Assembly: GCA_019312705.1 (NCBI GenBank)
Contig: JAFDCW010000022.1
Location: forward strand, 1 to 15,555
Direction of reading: 5' to 3'
DNA length: 15,555 nt
Source of the DNA: Deltaproteobacteria bacterium
Lineage (GTDB): Bacteria > Myxococcota > Polyangia > Polyangiales > B10-G4
Shown: positions 1 to 6,128 of the stretch, in pieces
Position numbering within the stretch: the stretch's first letter is position 1
Layout: every line of letters starts with the position of its first letter
Made by a program: the position numbers and the translations under genes
The notes under the pieces: generated by a model
Databases searched by the model: none
What the model was told of the DNA's origin: nothing
What the model saw: the letters and a program-made list of their open reading frames with translations, nothing else

Positions 1-1016
1 CCATCGAGGCGATCGCGACCTTCATCCGGGCCGGCGGTCGCCTGGCCCTCCTCGACGATTACGGTCGGGGAGCCGCTCTCCTTCGCGCCTACGGGATCTC
101 TCGGACCGAGGCCGACCTCGGCGCCGTGCCGAACCTGCGGTCGAATCCCAACCTGCCCGTCGCCCAGTCGACGACACGTCACGCCCTCACCTCCGGCGTA
201 TCCGGCCTCGTCGCGAACCATCCAATTACTCTGCGCCATGAAGAGCTCGACGCGCTCTTCTCGTTCGACGAGGCAGGGCACGCTCTGGTGCTCGCGGGGG
301 CGGTCGGCGAGGGACGCCTCGTGGCGGTCGGGGACCCGAGCATCGTCATCAACAACATGCTGGAGCTCCGCGACAACCGACGGTTCGCGGAGAACCTCTA
401 TCGCTACCTCGACGCCGGCGGCGACGGAACAGTCTATCTGGTCACCGGGAACGCGGAGCTCTTCGGTCGGTTAGGGGAGCCCGGCGCGGACCGCCCATTT
501 TACGACTTGTCGCGGTGGCTCGAGGACCTCGCCGGGGCCCCTACGCCCGCGGCCGCGCTGCTCGTGGGCGCGATCGCGCTCTCGGCGATTCTCCTGGTGG
601 TCGCGGCAACCTCCCTGCCCCGGCGCACGCCCTACGATGGCTCCCAGATGTTCGCCCGCCTCCCAGCCTCCGGAGGCTTCGTCGGGAGGGTGGGGTATTT
701 CGCGCGGCACCATAAGGACCTCTTTGCGCCCACCTTAGTCTACAAGTTCGAGTTCGAGGGCGAGCTCATGCGCCTGCTCGAACTACGGGAGCGCCCAGTT
801 CTCCGGGACGTGCTCGCGGCTCTCGAGGGGCGCGGCTTCTCTTCGGCCGAGGTCATCGACGCCCAGACGCTCCTCGTCGAACTCGACACGCTTCGAGAAC
901 AGCGAGATCGCAGCCCCCGCCCTCCGCGAGTGAGCCCGTCGCGGTTCGACCGCATCGTCCGCCTCGGGGAGCACATTCTCTCGCGACTCGATAGGGAGGC
1001 CCCAATCAGGGTATAG
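1..1016 (+). CDS. DUF4350 domain-containing membrane protein (5' end missing)
   Basis: The reading frame is open from base 3, so the start lies upstream of the window; the GTG at 126 is internal. The first visible residues (AGGRLALLDDYG, about bases 30-66) and the later VAVGDPSIVINNMLE are typical of DUF4350, a domain with a glutamine-amidotransferase-like fold and no proven activity. A single membrane helix (about bases 549-617, rich in Ala, Leu, Ile and Val) is followed by a basic stretch and a roughly 120-residue, probably cytoplasmic, tail. The gene ends six bases before a moxR-type ATPase, which is followed by a DUF58 gene. DUF4350-MoxR-DUF58 is a known gene order in which these proteins are thought to form a membrane-associated ATPase/chaperone system. 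The family and context are clear; the molecular role is unknown. Confidence 0.85.
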   Translation, partial: IEAIATFIRAGGRLALLDDYGRGAALLRAYGISRTEADLGAVPNLRSNPNLPVAQSTTRHALTSGVSGLVANHPITLRHEELDALFSFDEAGHALVLAGAVGEGRLVAVGDPSIVINNMLELRDNRRFAENLYRYLDAGGDGTVYLVTGNAELFGRLGEPGADRPFYDLSRWLEDLAGAPTPAAALLVGAIALSAILLVVAATSLPRRTPYDGSQMFARLPASGGFVGRVGYFARHHKDLFAPTLVYKFEFEGELMRLLELRERPVLRDVLAALEGRGFSSAEVIDAQTLLVELDTLREQRDRSPRPPRVSPSRFDRIVRLGEHILSRLDREAPIRV

Positions 1017-1022
1017 AGAGCC

Positions 1023-1994
1023 GTGGCCGGACTCGAAAAGAAGATCGACGACAACTCCCTCGCCCGAGCCAGAGAGCTCGCGGCTGCGGTCATCGCCGAG
1101 GTTCAGTCGGTGTACATCGGCGCCCCAGAAGTCCCGGAGTTGCTCCTGACGGCGCTCCTTGCCCAGGGCCACGTGTTGCTCGAAGGGGTCCCCGGGGTAG
1201 CCAAGACCACGTTGGTGAAAGCCTTCGCCACCACCCTCGGGTGCGGCTTTCGGCGGATCCAGTTCACCCCGGACCTCTTGCCCGCCGACATCACCGGCAC
1301 GTACGTGCTCTCCCCGAAGGACGGCATCTTTCAGCTCCGCGAAGGCCCCATCTTCGCCAACGTCGTCCTCGGCGATGAGATCAACCGCGCCCCAGCCAAA
1401 ACCCAGAGCGCGCTCCTCGAAGCGATGCAGGAGCAGCAGGTGACGGTCGAGGGCGATACGCGTCAGCTGCCGGCTCCCTTCATCGTCTTGGCGACCCAGA
1501 ACCCCGTGGAGCAGGCGGGAACGTATCCGCTGCCCGAAGCGCAGATCGACCGCTTCCTGGTGCGCCTGGTCATCGGCTACCCAGGGGCGAAGGAAGAGAA
1601 GGCCATCCTGGCTCGATTCATGGGCACGGCGCCGACCCCTCGAGCCATCCTCGACCCCAAGACTATCCTCGAGATGCAGGGCCTCGTACGCAAGGTGCAC
1701 GTCGAAGAAGAGATACTCGAATACTGCGTTCGCCTCAGCACGTTCACCCGAGAGCACGCCCGCGTATTCCTCGGCGCATCGCCCCGAGCTTCCCTCGCGC
1801 TGCTCATGGCGTCTCGTGCCCGGGCCCTCGCCTCGGGCCGCGCCTACGCATTGCCCGACGACGTGAAGGCCTTAGCGATCCCCGTCCTCGCCCATCGGCT
1901 GGTGCTGACCCCAGAGGCCGAGATGGAAGGCACCCAGAGCGAAGCCGTCATCCGCCAAGCGCTCGAACAAGTTCCTCACCGCCGGGGAGCCTGA
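1023..1994 (+). CDS. MoxR-family AAA+ ATPase
   Basis: This is a 323-residue AAA+ ATPase of the MoxR/AAA_3 type. Visible motifs are Walker A GVPGVAKT (residues 55-62), Walker B VVLGDEIN (114-121), sensor-1 ATQNP (157-161) and the arginine-containing PEAQIDRF (171-178), followed by the C-terminal lid domain to the end. Length is normal for the family. MoxR proteins are chaperone-like ATPases that usually work with vWA-domain partners in maturing enzymes or envelope complexes; the downstream DUF58/vWA protein is the obvious partner. The start is a GTG six bases after the preceding stop, with only a weak ribosome binding site, which suggests translational coupling to the DUF4350 gene. Identification is secure; the substrate cannot be read from the sequence. 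Confidence 0.95.
   Translation: MAGLEKKIDDNSLARARELAAAVIAEVQSVYIGAPEVPELLLTALLAQGHVLLEGVPGVAKTTLVKAFATTLGCGFRRIQFTPDLLPADITGTYVLSPKDGIFQLREGPIFANVVLGDEINRAPAKTQSALLEAMQEQQVTVEGDTRQLPAPFIVLATQNPVEQAGTYPLPEAQIDRFLVRLVIGYPGAKEEKAILARFMGTAPTPRAILDPKTILEMQGLVRKVHVEEEILEYCVRLSTFTREHARVFLGASPRASLALLMASRARALASGRAYALPDDVKALAIPVLAHRLVLTPEAEMEGTQSEAVIRQALEQVPHRRGA
1984..1989 (+). promoter_or_regulatory. Ribosome binding site for a TTG start
   Basis: GGGGAG ends eight bases before the TTG at 1998. It lies inside the last codons of the MoxR gene and supports the unusual TTG as the real start of the DUF58 gene. Confidence 0.5.
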
Positions 1995-1997
1995 GCG

Positions 1998-3617
1998 TTG
2001 CTCCCCATCCCTACGCCATCGGCCCTCGCCGCCTTCGTAGGGTGCATCGCGATACTGAGCATCGGCCTCGGGACGGCCTCCGCCGTCACGACAGCCCTCG
2101 CCGGCGCGTGCTTCGTGGGCCTGGCCTTGGCCCTCGGGGTAACCATGCCCATCGGGCGCCGCGTTCGCCGTCAGCGTCTCGAGTTCGCGTGGTGGCTCGG
2201 CCACGGAGACCCCTCAGCAGGGGGCGGCGCCGTCGTCCCCGGCGCCCCCTTCGAGGTGCGCTGCTACATCCGCCACCGCGGGCCCATGTCGTTGCTGCTT
2301 TCGAAGTTGAGCCCGATCGTTCCCGGCGGCGCGACGGTCAAAGAAGACGAGCCAACCGAACTGGTCCTCGCCGCGCGCTCTCGAACCGAGTTCTCTTTCA
2401 CCCTCGTCGCGCCGGCGGCCGGCCGCGTAGTCCTCCACGGCCTCTCGGTGACGCTCCGGGGCCCCCTCGGACTCTTCGAGGTCCCGCTCTATTTCCCGAA
2501 CCCCCTCGCCATCAAGGTCCTCCCCCGAGCCGCCCGCTTGCGTTCGGTGGCCCGCTTGCGGTCGAGCCTGGGCGTAGACCGGAGCGGACGGAACCTGCTG
2601 CGACGGCGCGGAGGAGGCACGGAGCTACACGAACTCCGCGAGCTATCCCCGGGGGACCCCTTCAAGAGCATCGCCTGGAAGGCCAGCGCACGAGCCGGCA
2701 AGTTGATGGTCCGCGAGGTCGAACAAGAGGTCCAGGAGACCCGGGTGATCGTCTTGGATGTCAGCGGCACGATGCGCGGCGGCCCCCCGGGGAGTCGCAA
2801 GCTCGACTTCGCCATCGAGGCCGCTGCCGCCGAAGCTCGCAAGGCTCTGGACGAAGGTGACCGCTTCGGCCTGGTGACCGTCGACGGCCGGGTTCTGTCC
2901 TTCGTACCGCCGCGCGACGGGTCGACTCACATGATTCGTATTTATGATGCGCTGCTTTCGGCGACGGAGGTCGTCGACCAGGACCTCACCGACGTCACCG
3001 ACGACGAGGTGATCCGCACGGTGGGTCGCTATGTGCGCAACCAAGACGGCGTCGACTTTTCGATACGGACGGGTACTGACGATCGGTGGGATGTGCCCGC
3101 CCTCCTTCGCCACGTTCGGCGCAGCCTCGACGGTGAACGCGCGAACCGAGACATCATCGCCGGGTCCCCGACGGGGGCGAGCATGCGAGCGTTCTGCCAG
3201 GCCCGAGGCATCCCCCTACCGTATCGCCCGACCCCGGAGGGTGGGACGAAGGCGCCTGGCCTCGCCGACGCCCTCCAACGCGCGTCGGGCAAGAAACGCG
3301 AGCCCGCGTCGCTGATGGTGATCACGGACTTCGACGGCGCAGGAGACATCGAGCCTCTACTCAATTCGGCGCGGTTGGCGAAGAGCCACGGCCACGCGAT
3401 GATCTTCATCGTGCCCGACGCCCAGAGCTTCGCGCCCGCGCCCACCTCGGATCTCGAAGCTGACCTCGCCGTAGTCTACCAGCACGGCGAATCTCGCCGT
3501 CTTCGGGACGCCCGGACGCGCCTCGGCCGCATGGGCATCCCCGTCGTGAGCGCCGGAGAGCGCCACCCGAGGACGGCGCGCCTCTCCCAAGGCCCAGCGC
3601 GGCGAGGGGTCGCGTGA
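1998..3617 (+). CDS. DUF58 / von Willebrand factor A domain protein
   Basis: The protein has 539 residues and starts at TTG three bases after the MoxR stop. Two N-terminal hydrophobic stretches (about residues 8-26 and 31-50) suggest a membrane anchor. A beta-rich region (about 70-175) leads to the DUF58 core, with GGTELHELRELSPGD (205-219) and the basic segment after it. A vWA fold follows: DVSGT (254-258) matches the first MIDAS motif DxSxS/T, and VITDFDG (441-447) looks like a later strand of the same fold. Between them is an unusually long segment (about 311-432), so the protein is longer than the 300-440 residues I expect for DUF58 proteins. It probably acts with the upstream MoxR ATPase. 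Its stop codon overlaps the rsmA start by four bases. Confidence 0.9.
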   Translation: MLPIPTPSALAAFVGCIAILSIGLGTASAVTTALAGACFVGLALALGVTMPIGRRVRRQRLEFAWWLGHGDPSAGGGAVVPGAPFEVRCYIRHRGPMSLLLSKLSPIVPGGATVKEDEPTELVLAARSRTEFSFTLVAPAAGRVVLHGLSVTLRGPLGLFEVPLYFPNPLAIKVLPRAARLRSVARLRSSLGVDRSGRNLLRRRGGGTELHELRELSPGDPFKSIAWKASARAGKLMVREVEQEVQETRVIVLDVSGTMRGGPPGSRKLDFAIEAAAAEARKALDEGDRFGLVTVDGRVLSFVPPRDGSTHMIRIYDALLSATEVVDQDLTDVTDDEVIRTVGRYVRNQDGVDFSIRTGTDDRWDVPALLRHVRRSLDGERANRDIIAGSPTGASMRAFCQARGIPLPYRPTPEGGTKAPGLADALQRASGKKREPASLMVITDFDGAGDIEPLLNSARLAKSHGHAMIFIVPDAQSFAPAPTSDLEADLAVVYQHGESRRLRDARTRLGRMGIPVVSAGERHPRTARLSQGPARRGVA

Positions 3618-4480
3618 GCGCCGGCATTCCAGCCTTCGAAGACCCCCGCAAGGTCCTCGCTCGCTACGGCCTCGCCCCGAAGCGCCGCATGAGCCAGAAC
3701 TTCCTGATCGCGCGCAGCGTCGTCGAGCGTATCGCCGACGCTGCGAACGCCGCTCCCGGCGCTCCGGTGGTCGAGCTCGGCCCGGGCCTCGGCACCCTCA
3801 CCGGCGAGCTCCTGCGCCGCGGCTCCCGGGTGGTGGCGGTCGAGAAGGACCCGCAGATGATCGCCGTCCTCGAGGCCGAGTTTGGCGATGTGGATGCGTT
3901 CGAGGTCCGCGCCGGCGACGCGACGTCCCTCGACCTCGGTGCCCTCGCTATCGAGCTAGGGGGACCTCTGACCCTGGTGGGCAACCTTCCTTACGCGGCA
4001 ACCGGCGCCATCATGCGCAACCTCGTGCGACAAAGGAGCGCGATAGCGGCTGCGGTAGTGATGGTCCAGCGCGAGGTACGGGACCGCCTCGCCGCCGACC
4101 CGGGGACGAGCGCGTACGGGGCCCTCACCGTCTTCGTCCGTGCCGCCTTCGAGGTCGAGCGAGTGATCAACGTGACGCCCGGCTCTTTCCACCCGCCGCC
4201 AAAGGTCGCTAGCGCCGTCGCCCGCCTCGTGCCCCCAGCGGAGCTGCGAGCGGAGGAGACCGAAACCTTCCGAGGCGTCGTCCGGTCGGCCTTCGACGCG
4301 CGCCGCAAGACGCTGCGCAACGCCCTGCGACGCAAGTTCGAAGGCGACCAAGTGGACGCCGCCCTCGAAGCGACTGGGATCGATGGACGACGACGGGGAG
4401 AGACGCTCTCGGTCGAAGAGTTCAGAGGGCTAGCCGAAGCCATCGAAAGGGCGGTGGCGAGAGCCATCGACGCTGACTAG
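3614..4480 (+). CDS. rsmA: 16S rRNA (adenine(1518)-N6/adenine(1519)-N6)-dimethyltransferase RsmA (KsgA)
   Basis: RsmA uses S-adenosylmethionine to dimethylate two adjacent adenines in the 3'-terminal hairpin of 16S rRNA late in small-subunit assembly. The 288-residue protein has every hallmark: the N-terminal KRRMSQNFL (23-31), SAM motif I VELGPGLGTLT (53-63), the acidic ribose-binding VEKD (76-79), GDATSLDL (101-108), the catalytic NLPY (124-127), VQREVRDRL (151-159), FHPPPKV (192-198) and the C-terminal RRKTLRNAL (230-238). Length is normal. The GTG start overlaps the DUF58 stop in a GTGA arrangement, with GAGGGG at 3604-3609 as the ribosome binding site, so translation is probably coupled to the MoxR/DUF58 operon. 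A 51-bp dispersed repeat begins within its stop codon. Confidence 0.97.
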   Translation: MSAGIPAFEDPRKVLARYGLAPKRRMSQNFLIARSVVERIADAANAAPGAPVVELGPGLGTLTGELLRRGSRVVAVEKDPQMIAVLEAEFGDVDAFEVRAGDATSLDLGALAIELGGPLTLVGNLPYAATGAIMRNLVRQRSAIAAAVVMVQREVRDRLAADPGTSAYGALTVFVRAAFEVERVINVTPGSFHPPPKVASAVARLVPPAELRAEETETFRGVVRSAFDARRKTLRNALRRKFEGDQVDAALEATGIDGRRRGETLSVEEFRGLAEAIERAVARAIDAD

Positions 4481-4529
4481 TGTGTGATGCAGAGTCACGG
4501 GAGGGAGTATCGCGACGGGCCGCGGTTTC
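4479..4529 (+). repeat. 51-bp dispersed repeat, copy 1 (3' end of rsmA)
   Basis: The segment begins at the last two bases of the rsmA TAG stop and matches the reverse complement of 8415-8465 at 49 of 51 positions; the differences are at 4485 and 4519. The core carries GATGCAGAGTCACGGGAGGG at 4486-4505. The match ends abruptly after GGTTTC at 4524-4529. Relative to the gene it follows, the orientation is the same as in copy 2. It has no transposase and no recognisable terminal repeats. A dispersed REP-like or 3'-UTR element is my inference. Confidence 0.8.
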
Positions 4530-4535
4530 CTCGCA

Positions 4536-4627
4536 AGGAAGGGAGGCGATGGAAATGCACCGCATTTTCGAGTCTTCCTGACGCCGCGAGGGAGCCGTGG
4601 AACGAGCGAGAAACCTTCCGTGGCTCT
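4536..4627. other. Structured convergent intergenic region (two hairpins)
   Basis: A stem-loop at 4550-4570 pairs GGAAATGC (4551-4558) with GCATTTTC (4562-4569) around a three-base loop. It is enclosed by an outer 6-bp stem, AGGAAG (4536-4541) with CTTCCT (4574-4579). A second hairpin pairs GAGCCGTGGAA (4592-4602) with TTCCGTGGCTC (4616-4626), 11 bp with two G-U pairs and a 13-base loop. The region lies between the converging ends of rsmA and the secreted HEAT-like gene and could end transcription from either side, but no T-run follows either hairpin, so this is not a classical terminator. It could also be part of a larger repeat element or a small RNA. Confidence 0.35.
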
Positions 4628-4645
4628 GGATCACGCACTAGCGGA

Positions 4646-5218
4646 TTAAGGATTCGTTGGCGCGGAGAGGTCCCGGAGACGCGCCACCACCAAGTGGGCG
4701 GCCTGGCGGATGTCGCGGCGGGCGGTCTCGTCATCGGCAGCGGCCTCGAAGAGTTCCGTCGCCCCGCGCAAATCCTCGGCGCTCACCTCCCGAATCACGA
4801 GGGAGGACGCGGTTAGCCCCTCGGCGACCCGGAGGGCAGCGAGGGCAGCCGCCGGGGCTAGGTCCGGATCACGGCCCACCGCGATTGCCGCGAGGACCGG
4901 GAGAGCGCCCTCGGGTTCGGCGAGGTGAGGTGTGCTCTGGATCGCCAAGAACGCTCGATCGGCGGCGGCTCCCCCAAGCGCCTCGATGATCGCTCCATCC
5001 CCGTGGCGAGCCACTGCCCGAGCGAGTTCGAGGGGATCCGCATCCGCCGCCAAGAACTCAGGAGGGAGCCCCTCGGCCTGGCGAGGGGCTGCGGGGGCTT
5101 GGGTGTTTTGGCTGTTTTGGCTGTTTTGGCCGTCCTGGGCACCCGAAACCCCGCCGAAAACCACCAAACTGAGAAAAATGGAGGCTAGAGAGGCAAAGAT
5201 TGAGGGGCGACGGTCCAC
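4646..5218 (-). CDS. Secreted alpha-helical (HEAT-like) protein
   Basis: This is a 190-residue exported protein. I place the start at the GTG at 5218: the frame is open further upstream, but that part lies antisense to the divergent HEAT gene and has no coding character, while the GTG gives a proper signal peptide (MDRRPS, then a hydrophobic core ending FGGVSGA, residues 1-27). After cleavage comes a low-complexity linker, QNSQNSQNTQ (31-40), then an Ala/Leu-rich helical region (about 50-185) with spacing that suggests two to four degenerate HEAT-type repeats. No catalytic motif is visible and I do not recognise a named family. It lies divergent from a secreted HEAT-repeat protein and convergent with rsmA. 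The ribosome binding site is weak, so the exact start is uncertain. Confidence 0.7.
   Translation of the reverse strand: MDRRPSIFASLASIFLSLVVFGGVSGAQDGQNSQNSQNTQAPAAPRQAEGLPPEFLAADADPLELARAVARHGDGAIIEALGGAAADRAFLAIQSTPHLAEPEGALPVLAAIAVGRDPDLAPAAALAALRVAEGLTASSLVIREVSAEDLRGATELFEAAADDETARRDIRQAAHLVVARLRDLSAPTNP
5104..5130. repeat. 9-bp tandem repeat (three perfect copies) inside a coding region
   Basis: TGTTTTGGC is repeated three times on the plus strand at 5104-5112, 5113-5121 and 5122-5130. It lies in the minus-strand secreted HEAT-like gene and encodes the Gln-Asn-Ser linker after the signal peptide. Because the unit is nine bases, gain or loss of copies would keep the frame. Confidence 0.9.
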
Positions 5219-5327
5219 GGGCGCAGCATGCCCGGTACCGCCGGTCCGCGACAAGGGTGGACGACTCCCGACGATGCCGTCTTGATTACGGGGTTTCGGC
5301 GCGATACCAACCCGCCGGGAGGCACGT
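5219..5327. promoter_or_regulatory. Divergent intergenic region, probable promoters for two HEAT-protein genes
   Basis: These 109 bases separate two genes that start in opposite directions, so promoters for both should lie here or inside the gene starts. Only weak sigma-70-like elements are visible: TTGATT (5282-5287) with GATACC (5303-5308) 15 bases later on the plus strand, and TTGGTA (5305-5310) on the minus strand. GGGAGG (5317-5322) is the ribosome binding site for the gene at 5328. No operator-like palindrome stands out. Confidence 0.3.
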
Positions 5328-6128
5328 ATGAGGGGAAACACGATCGCTGCACTGGGCCTGGCGCTACTGACGCTGGCTGCAGGCACCGCCGAGGGCCAGA
5401 GACGACGGGGGCCGCGGGTCCGCCCTGCAGATATCGAGGAACGGCTCGACTCCGCGGACCGGGACGTCGTCGAGCTCGCCATCGAGACCATCGGCTTGTC
5501 TGGGAACCCAAGCTTCGTGCCGTTGCTCGCTGCGCGGATCACGAAGGGATTGCCGCCGGAGTTGCTCGGAGCCGCCGTGGACACCCTCACCGTGCTCGCA
5601 CGCCCCGAAGCCGGCGAAGTGTTGTTCGTGCTCCTGAGCCATCGGCGCGCCGAGATTCGTGCGCGGGCGGTGGGGGGGATCATCTCGTGCCGCCCCGACG
5701 GAGCCTCGAGCGCTCTCCAGGCGGCTCTCTCCGATCAGGACGAGCACGTACGCTCGGCAGCGGCAGTTGGGCTCGGACAGATCGAAGCCACGGACGCCAC
5801 GGACGCTCTCTTCCACGCCCTCGACCGCCACATCCTCGAGGCCGCCACCTCCCTCGGCCAATTGGTCGCCGCCGGCGAGGTGGCGCGGGTCCTCGCCTAC
5901 CTCGGGCAGGTACCCTTCGACGTGTTGAACCCTGCTCTGTCCGAGATCATCGCCCGCGAGAATATGGCGCAGGAGACGAAGCTCGAGGTGCTGGGACGCA
6001 TCGCCGAGCTCGCCACCCCGGACGCTCGTCAGTTCCTGGTGGACGCGGCCGCGGCCGTCCCGGACGACCGACGTCACCGCGCCCTTCGGGAAGCGGCTAC
6101 GGCAGCGGCCGAGAGGATCGTGCAATGA
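5328..6128 (+). CDS. Secreted HEAT-repeat protein
   Basis: The protein has 266 residues. An N-terminal signal peptide (MRGNTIAALGLALLTLAAG, cleavage probably just before QRRRG near residue 24) is followed by HEAT-type helical pairs from about 33 to 260; the clearest repeat is DEHVRSAAAVGLGQIEATDA in the middle. Such repeats form a curved solenoid used for protein-protein contact, so a scaffold role in the periplasm or envelope is likely; no enzyme motif is present. The ATG at 5328 has GGGAGG five bases upstream and gives the signal peptide directly. Its stop overlaps the start of the propeller-HEAT lipoprotein (ATGA at 6125-6128), so the two are probably co-translated and may interact. The precise function is unknown. 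Confidence 0.88.
   Translation: MRGNTIAALGLALLTLAAGTAEGQRRRGPRVRPADIEERLDSADRDVVELAIETIGLSGNPSFVPLLAARITKGLPPELLGAAVDTLTVLARPEAGEVLFVLLSHRRAEIRARAVGGIISCRPDGASSALQAALSDQDEHVRSAAAVGLGQIEATDATDALFHALDRHILEAATSLGQLVAAGEVARVLAYLGQVPFDVLNPALSEIIARENMAQETKLEVLGRIAELATPDARQFLVDAAAAVPDDRRHRALREAATAAAERIVQ

Noticed and set aside
783..1757. A 324-residue minus-strand open frame across the DUF4350/MoxR junction
   Set aside because: It spans two genes with strong family motifs on the plus strand and has no domain of its own.
5219..5683. N-terminal extension of the minus-strand HEAT-like gene up to an ATG at 5683
   Set aside because: The extension is antisense to the divergent HEAT gene, Ser/Arg-rich and without features, and would bury the signal peptide that begins at the GTG at 5218.
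5228..6124. N-terminal extension of the lipoprotein frame up to 5228
   Set aside because: It lies in another frame of the HEAT gene, is Arg/Gly-rich, and would place the lipobox in mid-protein.
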